In this document: positions 1-11,508 of the stretch, piece by piece
How the letters are laid out: each line of letters begins with the position of its first letter
How positions within the stretch are numbered: position 1 is the first letter of the stretch
NCBI GenBank assembly: GCA_023634235.1
Contig: JAMKCF010000011.1
Location: 6,404,001 to 6,468,000 of the forward strand
Length of the DNA: 64,000 nucleotides
Origin: Pisaster brevispinus
Taxonomy: Eukaryota > Echinodermata > Asteroidea > Forcipulatida > Asteriidae
Direction of reading: 5' to 3'
The notes under the pieces: model-generated
Seen by the model: the letters and a program-made list of their open reading frames with translations, nothing else
What the model was told of the DNA's origin: nothing
The model's database searches: none
Translations under genes and position numbers: made by a program

Positions 1-89
1 AATTTTCATACTGGTGTGGCCATTCACGACTCATGCCTGTGCCTTATTTGCTGGTACATTTTTTACCATGGTGAAAATTTAATTTTCAG

Positions 90-211
90 AAAGAGGAGGG
101 GATAAATCTGCCGACAACGTTGGGGCACTGCCACAAAGTGTACATGACCTCAGCTCGGCCGTATGGAAGATTCATTATCGAAACAGCTCGGAGACAAAGG
201 GAAGATATTAA
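90..211 (+). CDS. Probable 3'-terminal coding exon of a gene entering from the left
   Basis: A pyrimidine-rich acceptor ending in TTTTCAG at 83-89 is followed by an open frame with two carried-over bases, then 39 codons and TAA at 209-211. The encoded tail begins RGGDKSADNVGALPQ and ends in SSETKGRY; it is polar and has no recognisable domain. Base composition is richer in G and C than the flanks, as expected of an exon. No product can be named because the rest of the protein lies outside the window. The alternative is a chance open frame after a fortuitous acceptor; the acceptor, the composition and the sharp fall to AT-rich sequence afterwards favour an exon. Confidence 0.4.
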
Positions 212-940
212 TATACTGAGAAGTTGTACTTGAACTGTCATGGGACACTCCAACATGGCAGGGAGAGATTAATCTTCGGCCTGGTTGTCCACAGGATGAA
301 CTTTCAGCTGGTTGTTCAGATAACCTTGGACAAGTCTAGAGTTTCAACTGCAGTTACATAGGCAGCGAGTCAGAATGAATTGTAGATTAACATCAAACTC
401 ATTGTGCGCAAAAATTACAAGTATGTGTAGATTCACAGCCCAAGTTCTTTTTTTTCTTTTTTTTCCCCAACATGGGGGGGGGGGAGACATCATTGAATCT
501 CTATCTCTATACTAGACAGGGTTTAAACTTAGTGTAAACAATGGCATTAGGGAACTATCATGTATAAATTGTACCACCCCCATACATGAAAAAAGATTGT
601 GCAGTTTTGCATGCCCCTTACAATTATTCAACAAATGATGAACCAGTCTGTTGTGGGTAACGAACATGCCAGTTACAATCCTCATCGGAGGAAAGTGATG
701 GTGCTGACTTCCGAGAAGGAGACCCGAGATACAAATCTTTTTCTCTGAACAGTACCGAAGAACACGGTTAAGACTGAGAGATTCAGTTTCAATCACCTTG
801 AGACTTCCATGATGCTAAATCTTCTCAGATACATAAGGTCTTCCAAGATCGAGATTGTTGTCGCCTGTTTGCTAGATTTTCTTTCAATCTTCTTAAGTGT
901 GTTCACCCAAACGCTTTTTCATTAAAATATGCTCAAGATT
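212..940 (+). other. Possible 3' untranslated region of the left-hand gene
   Basis: Non-coding sequence downstream of the putative terminal stop, with a G11 run at 474-484. An ATTAAA polyadenylation-like hexamer lies near 918. There is no canonical AATAAA, so the transcript end is a guess. Confidence 0.25.
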
Positions 941-2265
941 AAGAACATGCAAAAAAATCAGTGAAAAAGTATTGTACATGTATTTAGCGATTTTGGTAAA
1001 GGTTGTTTTGTGATCCAAGGATGTGGTCTGTGCATGTTGTGATCATGAAAATGTCTTAATGTAAAAAAAGTTGATGTACTGTGAGAATTTTTTTTTCTTT
1101 TTCGGAACTGTGATTGTAAACGCCCAATTCATGATTACATTTGTGCATTTTTCTTTCTTATGACAGCACTGACACTAACTTGTTATTATTGATAACACTT
1201 TTAAAAAAAAAATCTCTCTTGTGCTCTCCAATTTTCTTTTTGTGCTTAGTTTTTTTTTTTTTTGTATGTGCTTTGTATGTGTTTCTGATGTTTTTTTTAT
1301 CTGGACTGCTTATTTCTACCTCCAGTTTTTAATTGTATACAGCTATTTTCTAGTTTTTTAAATCTTTTATTTTTCAAACATTTATTTTACAAAAAATATT
1401 GAACCTAAATTGTTATTTTTCGTTAATTTGTTTTCCCTATTTCGTTTCGTGATCATAGATTTGGGTCTCAGGCCTAAAGCAATTGTAGATACCAATGGCA
1501 TAGGTTTTGCAAGCAAAACAAATCCCAAAACATGTTGTGTATATTGTGGTTACGTTAGAGCATTTGATTGAATTACATGTAGTACATTTGGTTAAAATAT
1601 TCGTTTCTGTACCCACATGGAATGGGTGTATAGGCCTACCGTTAATCGTGTGTAGAGATAATTTCCAACAAGCACAGTGGTGAAATAGAGACCTCATTAA
1701 CACTTCATTATTCTCATTATTTTGTGCTTAAAAAATGACTAACACATTTCTAACTGTATCATGGATGACATCATTAAAAGAGAAAACCACAGGAGATGTT
1801 TTAATTTCAGGGCAAAATTACAGCTAAAATTCTGCAAAACGCTATCCATTTTTTAACGTACATATATGTATGGACTCCTGTAAATACGTTGGACATGTGC
1901 ATGCAAAACATGGACACAGCCATTATGTGTCACATGACGACACGAATGTCGTACCCACATCCATGATGTGCATCCTCTCTAATGACGCCAGCACAGGTCC
2001 AAGAGACCCATGCCATTCTTTGTACAGGGCGGTTATCTCATTAAAAGGGTTTGTCCTTTAGTGCCATACAACACTGTCATAAAGTGTAAATGAAATTTGG
2101 ACTCTCATTAATTAAGCTTCCATCCTGTTATCTACCATTTAGCGGGTCACTGGGTGCTCATGTCATTAATCCGACCGTAAACAAAGGGTTAAAGGTAATT
2201 AAAATAAACAACTTCTCATAATAATGACTTGCTGTGGTCTGAACTAAATTACATGTTCACCTTCT
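941..2265. other. AT-rich intergenic stretch, no gene seen
   Basis: Contains T homopolymers (around 1088 and 1248-1264) and mixed AT-rich sequence. Short open frames here have no recognisable protein features. Confidence 0.5.
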
Positions 2266-2734
2266 GCAGTGTTGGATTTGACGACAAATACTAATTTAGT
2301 AGGTAAATCCAAAAAGACCACAGGGCTTGTACATGTAGCTCTAAATTTTACTGGACTGGAGATATTTTCACGAGACCAGAATCAATATGAGAAGAAATTT
2401 TCCACACAGATTAATATTTAAACTGGCTTTACTTGCACAGCACCAAGAGAAGTTTTTAAAAATCTTATTGTCGTTTTGGTAAGTGTACTTCGATACTCAA
2501 CACTCAGAATTTTTCAAAATATTGATAAATTTGACTCTTAGTCAACATGGGAACGTAATTTGTTTCATTTATTTCAAGTATCATATACAGTGAGGTATTA
2601 TTATTAGATTGACAAACACAAGACTGCCAGACTTGCCCAATATCGAAAACGTACTGGCCTGACACTACAATCACTGGCCTCGGGGATGGGGGGGGGGGGG
2701 GGGGGGGCGCGATTCAGTGTAGATTGCCAGCCCT
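2266..2734 (+). repeat. Dispersed TIR-type element, family B, copy 1
   Basis: This shares its internal blocks with copies at 12010, 12344 and (inverted) 16784: a stretch like AGAGAAG near 2446, AAGACTGCCAGACTTG near 2620, then ACTGGCC and ATCACTGGCCTCGGG. It ends in a degenerate CCAGCCCTG, a relic of the GAGCCCTG terminus seen in better copies. A G20 run (2688-2707) interrupts it. It is non-coding and most likely a non-autonomous DNA element. Confidence 0.55.
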
Positions 2735-3008
2735 GGTTTTTCCAATCATTATCCTCAGATAAATGGATGTCAAAATTGTTGGTAATAGACAATATCCTAG
2801 AATCTGATTTGATCTTCATGACGAGGCTTTGAAGTAGTCTACGTACTTAACCTCGCTTTCTTGGAAACGTTGCGCTTCTCTGCTTGCATAATTACACTCT
2901 TCATGTTCATGAAAGAGATTTCAACAGTTTGATTGTGTTTATGGTGAAATGATGCATCTCAATTGTGCTCTTTCAAAAAGTTCGAAAATTCCTTACCCTT
3001 AAAATTGT

Positions 3009-3389
3009 TATCAAGTAATAAAACCACAAGGGAAACTGACTGGGTAAATTTTTATTTAATTTGGGTTTGAACAAAGAAAAATTGACGGAGCGGGACTTGA
3101 ACCAACAACCTCCGGATTAACGTACCGGCGCTCTACCAACTGAGCTATCCAGCCCTATGTTGGCGGTCTCCCTATTAGTCAATATCTTTGTTCGGGGTGC
3201 CAGTCAGAAGCCATTCAACCGTTAACTGGCGTGTAGCCAGGGATCACACCCAAGTTTACGATACAACCTGGGAAGCGGCAGCCATGGGATCACCTTAAGG
3301 GGATGCAACTTTTTAATCATAAATATCAAGTAATAAACCACAAGGGAAACTGACTGGGTAAATTTTTAATAATTTTGGTTTGAACAAAG
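3009..3389 (-). mobile_element. tRNA-headed SINE-like element flanked by ~67-bp direct repeats
   Basis: Read on the minus strand, 3155-3085 resembles a tRNA: it starts GGGCTGGATAGCTCAG, has an A-box-like TAGCTCAGTTGG, an anticodon-like loop containing GTT, and a B-box-like GGTTCAAGTCC. The acceptor and T stems do not pair well, so it is not a functional tRNA. Near-identical direct repeats at 3009-3076 and 3324-3389 flank it, both reading TATCAAGTAATA at one end and TTTGAACAAAG at the other. A shorter inverted copy of GAACAAAG plus TTGAC lies at about 3179-3196. A second, decayed head lies at 36837. This suggests a tRNA-derived SINE arranged as a partial tandem. Confidence 0.6.
3085..3155 (-). 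pseudogene. tRNA-like pseudogene (SINE head), Asn-like anticodon loop
   Basis: The A box and B box are recognisable for RNA polymerase III. The anticodon arm reads CCGG, a loop with GTT, then CCGG. The 5' GGGCTGG has no complementary 3' acceptor strand, and the T stem is mismatched. It is best treated as the head of the surrounding SINE-like element rather than a tRNA gene. Confidence 0.6.
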
Positions 3390-4105
3390 ATTTGTCCTTG
3401 TAAGAACTTTGTAATCAGCGAGCTTTCAACTTGGAACGAAATAATGATAACAAAACTTCAAAAGCTACTCTGTACCGATGCTTTGTTTGTTGCCTGTAAC
3501 TGAGCATTGAATGGAGACTAATTAATTAGGCCCCACCAAATGACATCCTCAACACTGCAGTGTAACAGAAACAGCCCCTTGTTTCAAGACTAACTGATAA
3601 GCTACACGTACACGTGTATGATCTCTCTCAGTCACAGTCGCAACCTGGTGCTAAATAAATTCACAGAGTGTAATAATATTTTGTTTGCTTTGTGGTTTTA
3701 GATCATGGCCAGAGGATGTGAAATTCCCGCTTCCTTCCCTCAGTGACTTCATTCTCGGTTGTAATGATCATCAAATTGGTTTCAAATTCAATAAGTTACT
3801 ACGGTGCTATATTTAAGTTCCATGGCCCTGTTGTCTGGGGAAACCAACAAATTTCTCTCAGGCGACCCCATGTGAGTTGTTGATGATGGACACCCAGATG
3901 GGATCAACAACCATTTTGGGTCTTTAAATAAATTTTTCTTTTTCATGACTTTTGTTTTTGATCCGCCTTTTTTTTTCTCCATTGTATTTTTGGCTGTTGC
4001 TGTTGTTGGGATGGTGTAATTTCTTAACTAACTTATTTATTTGATTTTACATTTGATAAATTGTTTTTTGTAATTTAACATTTATTTATTTATTTACTTT
4101 TTACC
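3390..4105. other. No gene seen
   Basis: AT-rich sequence with short T and TTTA simple stretches around 3960-4100. Nothing coding is supported. Confidence 0.5.
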
Positions 4106-4316
4106 AGAGCCCAATTTCATAGAGCTGCTTAATAAGCAAAAAAAAATTGCATTAAAATTATAATCAATTAATTTTCAGCAAAAATGAGCAGCACACCAGT
4201 CACAAACGGTGCATATGAAATGGTTATTTGGCTGGTAACCTTATTCTGCTAAGCATAATTTTGCTGTGCTTAGCTACTTTTTGTGCTGATAATGCAGCTC
4301 TATGAAAAAGGGCCCA
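4106..4316. mobile_element. Foldback MITE, family A (GGGCCCAATTTCATAGAGCTGC termini)
   Basis: The left end reads GAGCCCAATTTCATAGAGC and the right end is its reverse complement with small changes (GCAGCTCTATGAAAAAGGGC). The interior holds the family's ACCAGTCACAAACGGTGC and GGCTGGTAACCTTATTCTGC blocks. At about 210 bp with no coding capacity, this is a typical miniature inverted-repeat element. Related copies or fragments lie at 5219, 21231, 37523, 41325, 59980, 61759 and 62380. Confidence 0.75.
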
Positions 4317-5218
4317 GTTATGATGACATTGCAAAGGCTTTTATAAATGGAGAAACTTGTTTAAATAGCTGCATATAGGATTTTTTTACGGTCGTCTTAA
4401 AAATGGACAAGAATTACAATACATGACAATGTAGTATACCCACATTTATGCAAATGTGCATTTATAAATTTGTATCGTCCCATAGCTCTACATAAAAAAC
4501 CCCAAGATGCAGTCACTTGCTGCTAACAATCAAATGAAGGGAGCACAACTGCGCAAAAAGCAAATGCTGGATTACTTTATCATTTTGAAGACACCAGAAA
4601 CAAAAACAGCACTCCATCTACATTACAAGCGTGTCAGCCTGCCATATGCTTCACCCATCATCTCCCAGAGTTCAGTGATGATTTTCTATTACAGGCCGGA
4701 GGCCGTCATTGTGCACTGTATTACGGACACAATGGCATGTCTATCAGACATAACTGGAATATCCATGCTAGATGCCATCAGCATGAGTGTGAAGGGGGGG
4801 GGGGGGTGGAGGGCAGAGCGGGGACCACTTGACTATTATGGTAAATGCGGGGGAAGTTCCTTGAACCGTGCTCTCTGGATGGGTCAGAGCAAACGGGATG
4901 AGACTGGAATTGAGAGAAAACCTTGTTGTATTGAACTGTCAAGGAGAAAGAAATCGACTGCTCAAGTGGGGACTTGTGACATTTCACTCACAGCAGGGTC
5001 TTAAACAGAATTTAAATGAGTAGTGTACAAATGTCAACAAGAGGAAACAAACACAAGGGACCTGGAATTTCATCTTCCGAGGGGGGCAAGGCATTTTTCA
5101 TTTCGCAAAGGGCATTTCCATTGGAAAATCTTAACGCATGTGGTATTTGTCTGAAGGGGCATCAGTGCAAAGACCAGGGCAACACGGAGACCAAGGGCCT
5201 CAGTACCCTCCATGTGTG
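4317..5218. other. No gene supported
   Basis: A 165-codon open frame at 4507-5004 spans a poly-G run and has no recognisable domain, so it is not annotated as a gene. No other structure is seen. Confidence 0.4.
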
Positions 5219-5321
5219 TAAGCACAACCAAACTATGCTTACCGGAATAAGGTTACCAGCCGAAATACCATTTCACATGTACCATCTGTGACTGGTACCC
5301 TGCTCATTTTTGCTTAGCAGA
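5219..5321. repeat. Interior fragment of a family A foldback element
   Basis: It contains the family's central block: TAAGCACAACCAAA, then GCTTACCGGAATAAGGTTACC, AAATACCAT, ACCATCTGTGACTGGTA and TTGCTTAGCAG. It matches the interior of the copies at 59980 and 62380. The outer termini are missing. Confidence 0.65.
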
Positions 5322-5463
5322 GAATGAAGCAGTATTTTCTGCTTTTGGGTTCTGTAAGTTTGTATTGTAATTGTAGGCTATGTTCCGAACATTTACCTTG
5401 TGTATTGCTGCTACTGAAGGCTTCATGCAACAGAAAAGTGTGTTACGTACAGGGAGGCATGGG

Positions 5464-5804
5464 AGGGTATACCGTTGGTAATTACTCCAAAAATTAATGA
5501 CCATAAAAACTTACTTGACAATTTTTTAAACGACACCCTTTGAAGTAATTAATGTACAGTGTAGTTTTAGCGGAAGAGGTGATTTTCCACCCCAAAAATT
5601 GGATCTGAGAAAGGCATACACTGTATGGCATGAAGCCTTTCTCAGGCATCTGAAAAAACCCCAACACAATTCTATGCAACAAGGTTGTTTTTTCTTTCGT
5701 TATTTTCTTGCAGCTTCAACAACCAATTGAGCCCAGGTTTGTTATTTGATGCATATGTTGGGATATACCAAGTGAGGATACTGGTCTTTGACAATTACCA
5801 AAAG
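5464..5804. mobile_element. TIR element, family C (TATACC(T/G)TTGGTAATTA), copy 1
   Basis: It begins GTATACCGTTGGTAATTACT and ends in GACAATTACCAAAAG, so the ends are inverted. It aligns along its length with 17874-18232 (shared blocks AAACTTACTTG, GCCTTT..TCAGGC, TTATTTTCTTG and CAATTGA(G/T)CCCA). It is non-coding. A second small element sits directly against its right end. Confidence 0.7.
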
Positions 5805-5806
5805 TA

Positions 5807-5993
5807 CAGTCAACCCTCGTGATAAAGAGCACTGTTATAAAGAGGTTCTGCTTATAAAGAGTACATTCTAAACTCCGGAATCTCATTTCTGGTTTGTGTT
5901 TCTTTGTTTTGCTGTCCTCTTATAACAATGTTCCTTTTTTAAAGAGGTTAATTTGACCAGTCAAAGTGATCTTGTTATAACGAGAGTCGACTG
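5807..5993. mobile_element. pogo/Tigger-like MITE with TA target duplication
   Basis: Ends are CAGTCAACCCTCGTGATAA and the reverse complement of CAGTCGACTCTCGTTATAAC, the typical terminus of pogo-group Tc1/mariner elements. TA dinucleotides flank it at 5805-5806 and 5994-5995, as expected for that superfamily. Repeated ATAAAGAG words lie inside. At 187 bp it cannot encode a transposase. Confidence 0.8.
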
Positions 5994-5995
5994 TA

Positions 5996-7064
5996 TACCC
6001 TGCCTTTAATTAAAAAAAGCATAAGGATTTCACATGAACAGTTTACAACAAAAAGGCACTGCACAAAACTATGAGAAATCTACTTCCCATTTTAACAGGA
6101 CTTAAAAACTATTATGATAATTAATGGGTAACAACCAATTGAACTGTAGTCATATTCGACCATGTGACCTGTGACATCACATATTTACAACAGAGCCACA
6201 GAGCTTGGACCTCCTGCAGGCATGATGTGTACCTACAGGGCCTAAATAGAAGAAAACATTAAATCTTATATTTTATGGAGATTGCACGGTCTGATTCATA
6301 TCAACTGTTGATATGAAGAAAAGTGGCCCAGATCTAAAAACTTGTTCAGCCATTATTTGGATACCTTTTGACTTTATGTGGGAAACTATGACACAAGATG
6401 ATGACCAGTACAGTATCTTGCCTGCCCGGAAATGCCCTGGAGTGCTTTAGTTCACTCTTTTCGTAAATGAAGGTCACATGGTCTACAGATACCAACTACA
6501 GGAAAATGTAGCAACATGTTATGTACAGCTTGCGCCTACCTCTCCTGTGACCTGCACCCCCTCCCCCCCCCCCCATCCTGTACCTAATTTTGTGACATTG
6601 CTTATTGCTTTTAAATGTAAAAGAAATCTCCGCTTACGCCCTGCTCAGCTACATACATGTACAAGATGGGAGTACATACAGTGTATGTGCTTTCAAAAGC
6701 AGTCGTAAGCAAATTATGCATGTGTTGGTCAGAATGGGGCCATGAACCCTAGGTCCTTGGACTACCCAGGATAAAAACAAAATCATCACCTTCAAATATT
6801 TCCGATTAGTAAATCTTTTAACAGACATGCATTCTATTGACACATACAATCTCAATGTTGTGTAACATCCATAACACCCCCCCCCCCCCGAAAAAAAACC
6901 CAAACCACAAAACAAGGGACAAGTTACCTTGGGGTGGGTGATTTGTTTATGAAATGAATTGAAATAAGTATTGTTGGAAAGTTTTTTTAGAAGTACATGT
7001 AGAATATAATGATCCACCACAGATGTGCCTCGAAATTGTGTGGCTTTCCTATTACATTGTGAAC
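5996..7064. other. No gene seen
   Basis: AT-rich sequence with C-runs near 6560 and 6886. Open frames here run through the C-tracts and look incidental. Confidence 0.5.
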
Positions 7065-7262
7065 TAACACGGTCTGCCATTTTGTGGAGTTAGTTAAAAG
7101 AAAAACCACACAATTTTGAGGTATATTTGTGAGGATATTAATATTATAATGTTGTAATATTCTACTTTTAAAATATCTTTCCAATCATATTAATTTCAAT
7201 TTATTTCATAAAAAATGCTTTTAATAGCCCAAATTGCCTAATCCAAGGCAACGTGTCACTTT
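7065..7262 (+). repeat. Dispersed repeat, family D, copy 1
   Basis: It shares an ordered set of blocks with 47877-48062: CCACACAATTTT, TATTCTACTTTT, a run ending AGCCCAAA, and AAGGCAACGTG. It is non-coding, and its ends are not clear. Confidence 0.55.
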
Positions 7263-10095
7263 ATAAAAGTAATGACTACAATGTACCTTTATCCATTGTT
7301 TTATAATTTAAACTGCACAGGCCATTTCAAATGTGTTCCTACATCAGACATCAGAATTTTCCATTATGTAATTTACTGAATCCGTTTTTTTTTTACGGTG
7401 TTATCTTTTAGCCATTTCGGTGGTAACAATGGTATTAGTTCAAGGTGAAAAACACAATCAATATGACACAGCTACCCACTTGCCTTCTGTTTGGTCACAA
7501 TTGTGACTCATTGCTGGACCCAAGTTTTTCACTTGCCCGCAATTTTCGAAGCTTTAAAAAAATGTACTTTTATTTAAGTCATTACTTGAATCCAGTATTT
7601 CAAACTCTGTTGAATTCTGATATTTTTTTTTAGTGATGTGAAATTCAGTGCAATTGGATTGATTTCGTGATCAACAACAATTTCCGCAGTTCCATCCGTG
7701 TTTACCGCAATGCAGACAATTCTGTTATTTACAACTACCTTACGAAATAACTGTACATTACATGTAGTTTCAGGAAATGGTGAAGAGGCTACATGTACTA
7801 CGCAGATATAAGGTTGTTATTTTGAAACTCGATTGTTGAGGAGGTGTCAAATGTCAGTTGGGAAGTAAGTTTATTTGTTTTATTTATGTACTTGTCTGTT
7901 GCAACAATATGACTGTGACTTCAATTATTTACCTCAGTGGTTTTGGAGAAAACAATGAAACAGATTCCACAGATTGCCACTAGTGACACCACTGTAACCC
8001 TTTTACTGTTGAAATGGAAAGTGGGTGAGTAACCAAGAGGGAAAACAGCTCAGAACTTCCCAGTTTCACTACTGAAGGACATGTTTACATTGTAGCCTGC
8101 ACACAAAACATCCCAATTAGACGGGACACATGAAGTTAACCCATTAGCACTTTGGCGCAACTTCGACGCAAGTCAAGTCCTTTACTCACTGGAATCATAG
8201 AGAGGCCTTTCTCTATGCTGGAATTAAATGGAGGCCACTGGCCTCCATTGCCCTGGTCTTGTCCTTTGTGCCCCATCCAAGATTGAATTCCAGGCCTGCA
8301 AGGCCGCAAAAAGGCAGACAGCCAATGAAAAACATGGGATTGAAATCAGTTGGAAGCAATCACAAATTTCCATAAATGGTGTTTAGAGCTTTGCATGGTG
8401 TGAAAAATAAGAAAAAAATTCTCCTGAAGACGAGCAGAGTATACTGTTCGAAACGTCGAGACCACACTGGAGCCAACACTCCCTCAAAAGAGATTTTATA
8501 CATGGTTGTACCCGCAAGTTCACTATTTATGTATTTATAGCTACTTCTTACAAATTTCCATGCTTGTGTTCAGTGTAAAATGCAAGAGAAAGTACATAGT
8601 TTAAAAAATAATAACAAAAACTTAACGCTCTTACAAATTACACGATGTCAAAATGCATCCTGTACAAAGGACAACAAAAGAAGATTACATGTACACAAAT
8701 CTACACTCTGTTCTGAAAGTTACCCGAAGAGTAAGGGCAAGGCAACAAACACATGTAAGAACTGAAACAACAGAATTTACGTAAGACAAAGAGACCATGC
8801 ATGGGCTGTATTCAAAATGGCCGAACGGGCAAACATGATCTGTACAGCGCTTTTGCATTTTGCTCTAAATTAGTCCACGTCATTTGGAAATCAATGATCT
8901 GTGTTATTGCCACATGACTCATGAAGGGAGTCGCTGTGAACACAGCTTGCTCCAGGGCATTCACACACACACAGACAGCATTTTACATTTTCCATGGAGC
9001 GATTGATGGATTATTAGTATGCATAAACTGCCATAAACCAGTGCACCCTTTGATGCTCATTGATGACTGACCTACCGTCGCTAACAGATGGTCGTGAAAT
9101 GACCCCGGCCATGATGAATTCTTATTTTAATGCGATTTGACACGACAAGGTTTTCTCAACACTTCCTTACTGTAAAAATGTGAAATTTAATTTGATTTTG
9201 GGTATTTACCGACTTAAGAGGATTTACCTTGTAAGACGTCTACACATTAGCCTGATTGGGGAAATGTCATTGAATCATGCACAGGAGAACTACAACCCTT
9301 TGTTCAATGCACAGAGCAAGCTTCCTGACTTGTGTGTACTCTATCTGAATATGCGCTTTGTATGCATACCCTGTCTGTGATGAAATTTTTATGGTGGTCT
9401 ATCTCTAGCAGGTACATGAAAATTCAACTACATGTAAATGAAAGGATTGTAAATTAACAATTACATTCATCCCAAGTAATGAATTTCGTTCCACTAAAAA
9501 AAAATTCCAGGGCTAAGGCCAGGTCTGACTTGGCAGCTACAGCTACGGCCTCGGCTGGATCCAACATCATCACGAGTTGAAGTGTATGATGTCCTTAGCA
9601 ACACCCTTAGCAACAGTCATAGTCGTAGTCGCAACCACCACGATTCGAATCAGATACGGCCTAAGCTGGATAAGAATCTGTGTCATACAGTATGCCACCA
9701 TCTTTGTCTTGTTCCCTATGTTCATGTTGCAAGTGATTATTTGGTTCTAGTGTGTTCACCAAAAAGGGCTCTGACTACATCAATGGCCCCTTCCAGCCTC
9801 GGTTTGGTAGATAATGAGTTGAAAGGATGATCTAAATGAGGATAAAGGTTCATGACATGTACGTTTTTTGTGTGTACAATACACCATGTTAAAGGTCTAA
9901 TTATTATGGTGAGCTGAAAACTGGAACCGACTGGAGCTGTTCACACAGGATATCCTGTGTACATCTCAGAGCTCTGTGGTTGGAAGCAATAAACAATGAC
10001 TTTCATTTACCAGTTATCAACAAGTACTGCCTGGTGTTTGTTTGATGTGTTCATCACACAATGGAGCTCTACCTTCATCATACATGTATGCAGAC
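7263..10095. other. No gene seen; short repeat fragments
   Basis: It holds a GAAACGTCGAG word (8451-8461) shared in inverted form with repeats at 43855 and 44425, a GCTACGGC-rich fragment near 9530-9660 related to others at 41150, 51040 and 56120, and an 18-bp perfect palindrome at about 9944-9961 centred on GATATC. No coding region is supported. Confidence 0.45.
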
Positions 10096-10098
10096 TAG

Positions 10099-10928
10099 GG
10101 CCCCGTTCCCACTGGACCCCGCATTGATCGCGCAATTCGAGAAAAGGGCGATCAGACCCCGCAATTTCTCGAAAAGGGCGATCAAAGGGCGATCAAGCGT
10201 AAGTGGGAACGCGAGGGTGATCAGGATCAGACCCCGCAAATTTGATCCACCTCAGGAGTAGGATTAAAGCGGGATCTGATCGCCCTTGTGGATTAATGGG
10301 CAATCAAAAGTCTAGTGGGAACGCAAAGGGCGATCAGACCCCGCAATTTGAGGGCGAACATCCGGTACGGTAGGCCCGAATGGCGCGAAAATGGTGTTCT
10401 TTTTTCTTCTATTCCCAGCAAGCACCACGCATTTGGTGACATGAATTGCAAGTAAAGCATAAAGCAGTATTGACGTCACGTGACGATACCAACTACACGT
10501 TCTGTACAACGCATCCACACTAAGCCCAAACCCACGCTTTAATTTTGGATGCATTGTATTCATACGTGCACGTTCTTTAAAGATGGCAGCGCCTAGCAAT
10601 AAACGTCCCATAAATTCGTCAAAAAAAAACTCCCAAAAAGATGAGAAGCGTGGCAAACTATGGTCGGACGAGGAGCTGGGCAATTTTTAGGACATCTGGG
10701 CCAGTCAAGAAATTCAAAACACACTGTGTGGTCGCCATAGATACGTTGCGCCTGCGCACTGCCCACTTGGTCGACCTGCGTTGGTGAACTTAGAATCCAC
10801 TTCCGTTCCCAAAAGGGAGATCAATGCGCGATCATACTCTAGTGGGAACACGACCGCGATTCACGTCTGCGACTAATCCTTTTGCGGGGTCAGGATCTCA
10901 TAATTGTGGATCCAGTGGGAACGCGGTC
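10099..10928. mobile_element. PIF/Harbinger-like element with 3-bp TAG target duplication
   Basis: The termini are GGCCCCGTTCCCACTGGA and the reverse complement of GACCGCGTTCCCACTGGA, flanked by TAG at 10096-10098 and 10929-10931. The subterminal sequence repeats the word GATCAGACCCCGCAAT several times, as binding sites would. It contains a decayed Myb/SANT-like reading frame (10583). A 3-bp duplication plus a Myb/SANT-like passenger points to the PIF/Harbinger superfamily, though TAG is not its usual TWA target. Confidence 0.7.
10583..10790 (+). pseudogene. Decayed Myb/SANT-like (Harbinger-type) coding remnant
   Basis: From ATG 10583 the frame reads MAAPSNKRP, then a Lys-rich linker, then KLWSDEELGNF, a TAG stop at 10688-10690, and continues in frame as DIWASQEIQNTL and GRHRYV. 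The pattern W-S-D-E-E-L...-(L)-D-I-W...I-Q..L is that of the trihelix/Myb-SANT-like DNA-binding domain that accompanies Harbinger transposases. The stop sits where a Leu is usual, and the frame decays after GRHRYV. It is therefore a broken piece of the DNA-binding partner gene, embedded in the element at 10099-10928. Confidence 0.6.
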
Positions 10929-11508
10929 TAGGCAGTTTGGCTAGAGTGAGGCCCAAATCCCTCCATTTCCTCTTGTCCTACATGTATGTCACTCCACACA
11001 AAATTGTTTGGACTAAATGCACCAATATGCATTGAAGTTTGCTGGGGACTGGGATTGCACATGGCACGTCAAGGCCATGCAGAACCTTGCTATTAAAGCA
11101 CAGTGCAACCACAGTGCAATCAGAGTATGGGAATTGAGTTGACTGCTAACTGCAAGATTGTACAACTTTCACCAGTTGGCGCATTATTGAATTGTTTGTT
11201 AAAATTGATATCACACATGTACTACTGTAGGTCCTCTCGGTTGGTATTGCAGTTTGCAATCAGCTAATTCTATTTTCTCAAAAAAGTACAACGTGCACCA
11301 ATGTCAATGTACTGTAAAAAAAACAATCAGTACAATGTGCACCACACGATGTCAATGTACTGTAAACACAACAATCAGTAACAAAAGACCATGCAACCTT
11401 TGTTTACAAAATGAGTGACCTTGTAGGTACACAATGTACATCCCCCATTCCAGAGCTGTTCTGGCAGGCAAGTTACTACACTGGACATATGGGAAATTTT
11501 GACGCATA

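Noticed and set aside
3085..3155. Functional tRNA-Asn gene
   Set aside because: The acceptor and T stems do not pair and the sequence is embedded in a repeated element, so it is a SINE head.
4507..5004. 165-codon open frame
   Set aside because: No domain, no compositional shift, and it runs through a poly-G tract that translates as a Gly run. Another frame is open on the opposite strand over the same tract.
10312..10683. 123-codon minus-strand frame
   Set aside because: It is antisense to the Myb/SANT-like remnant and lies inside the Harbinger-like element; the plus-strand frame is the meaningful one.
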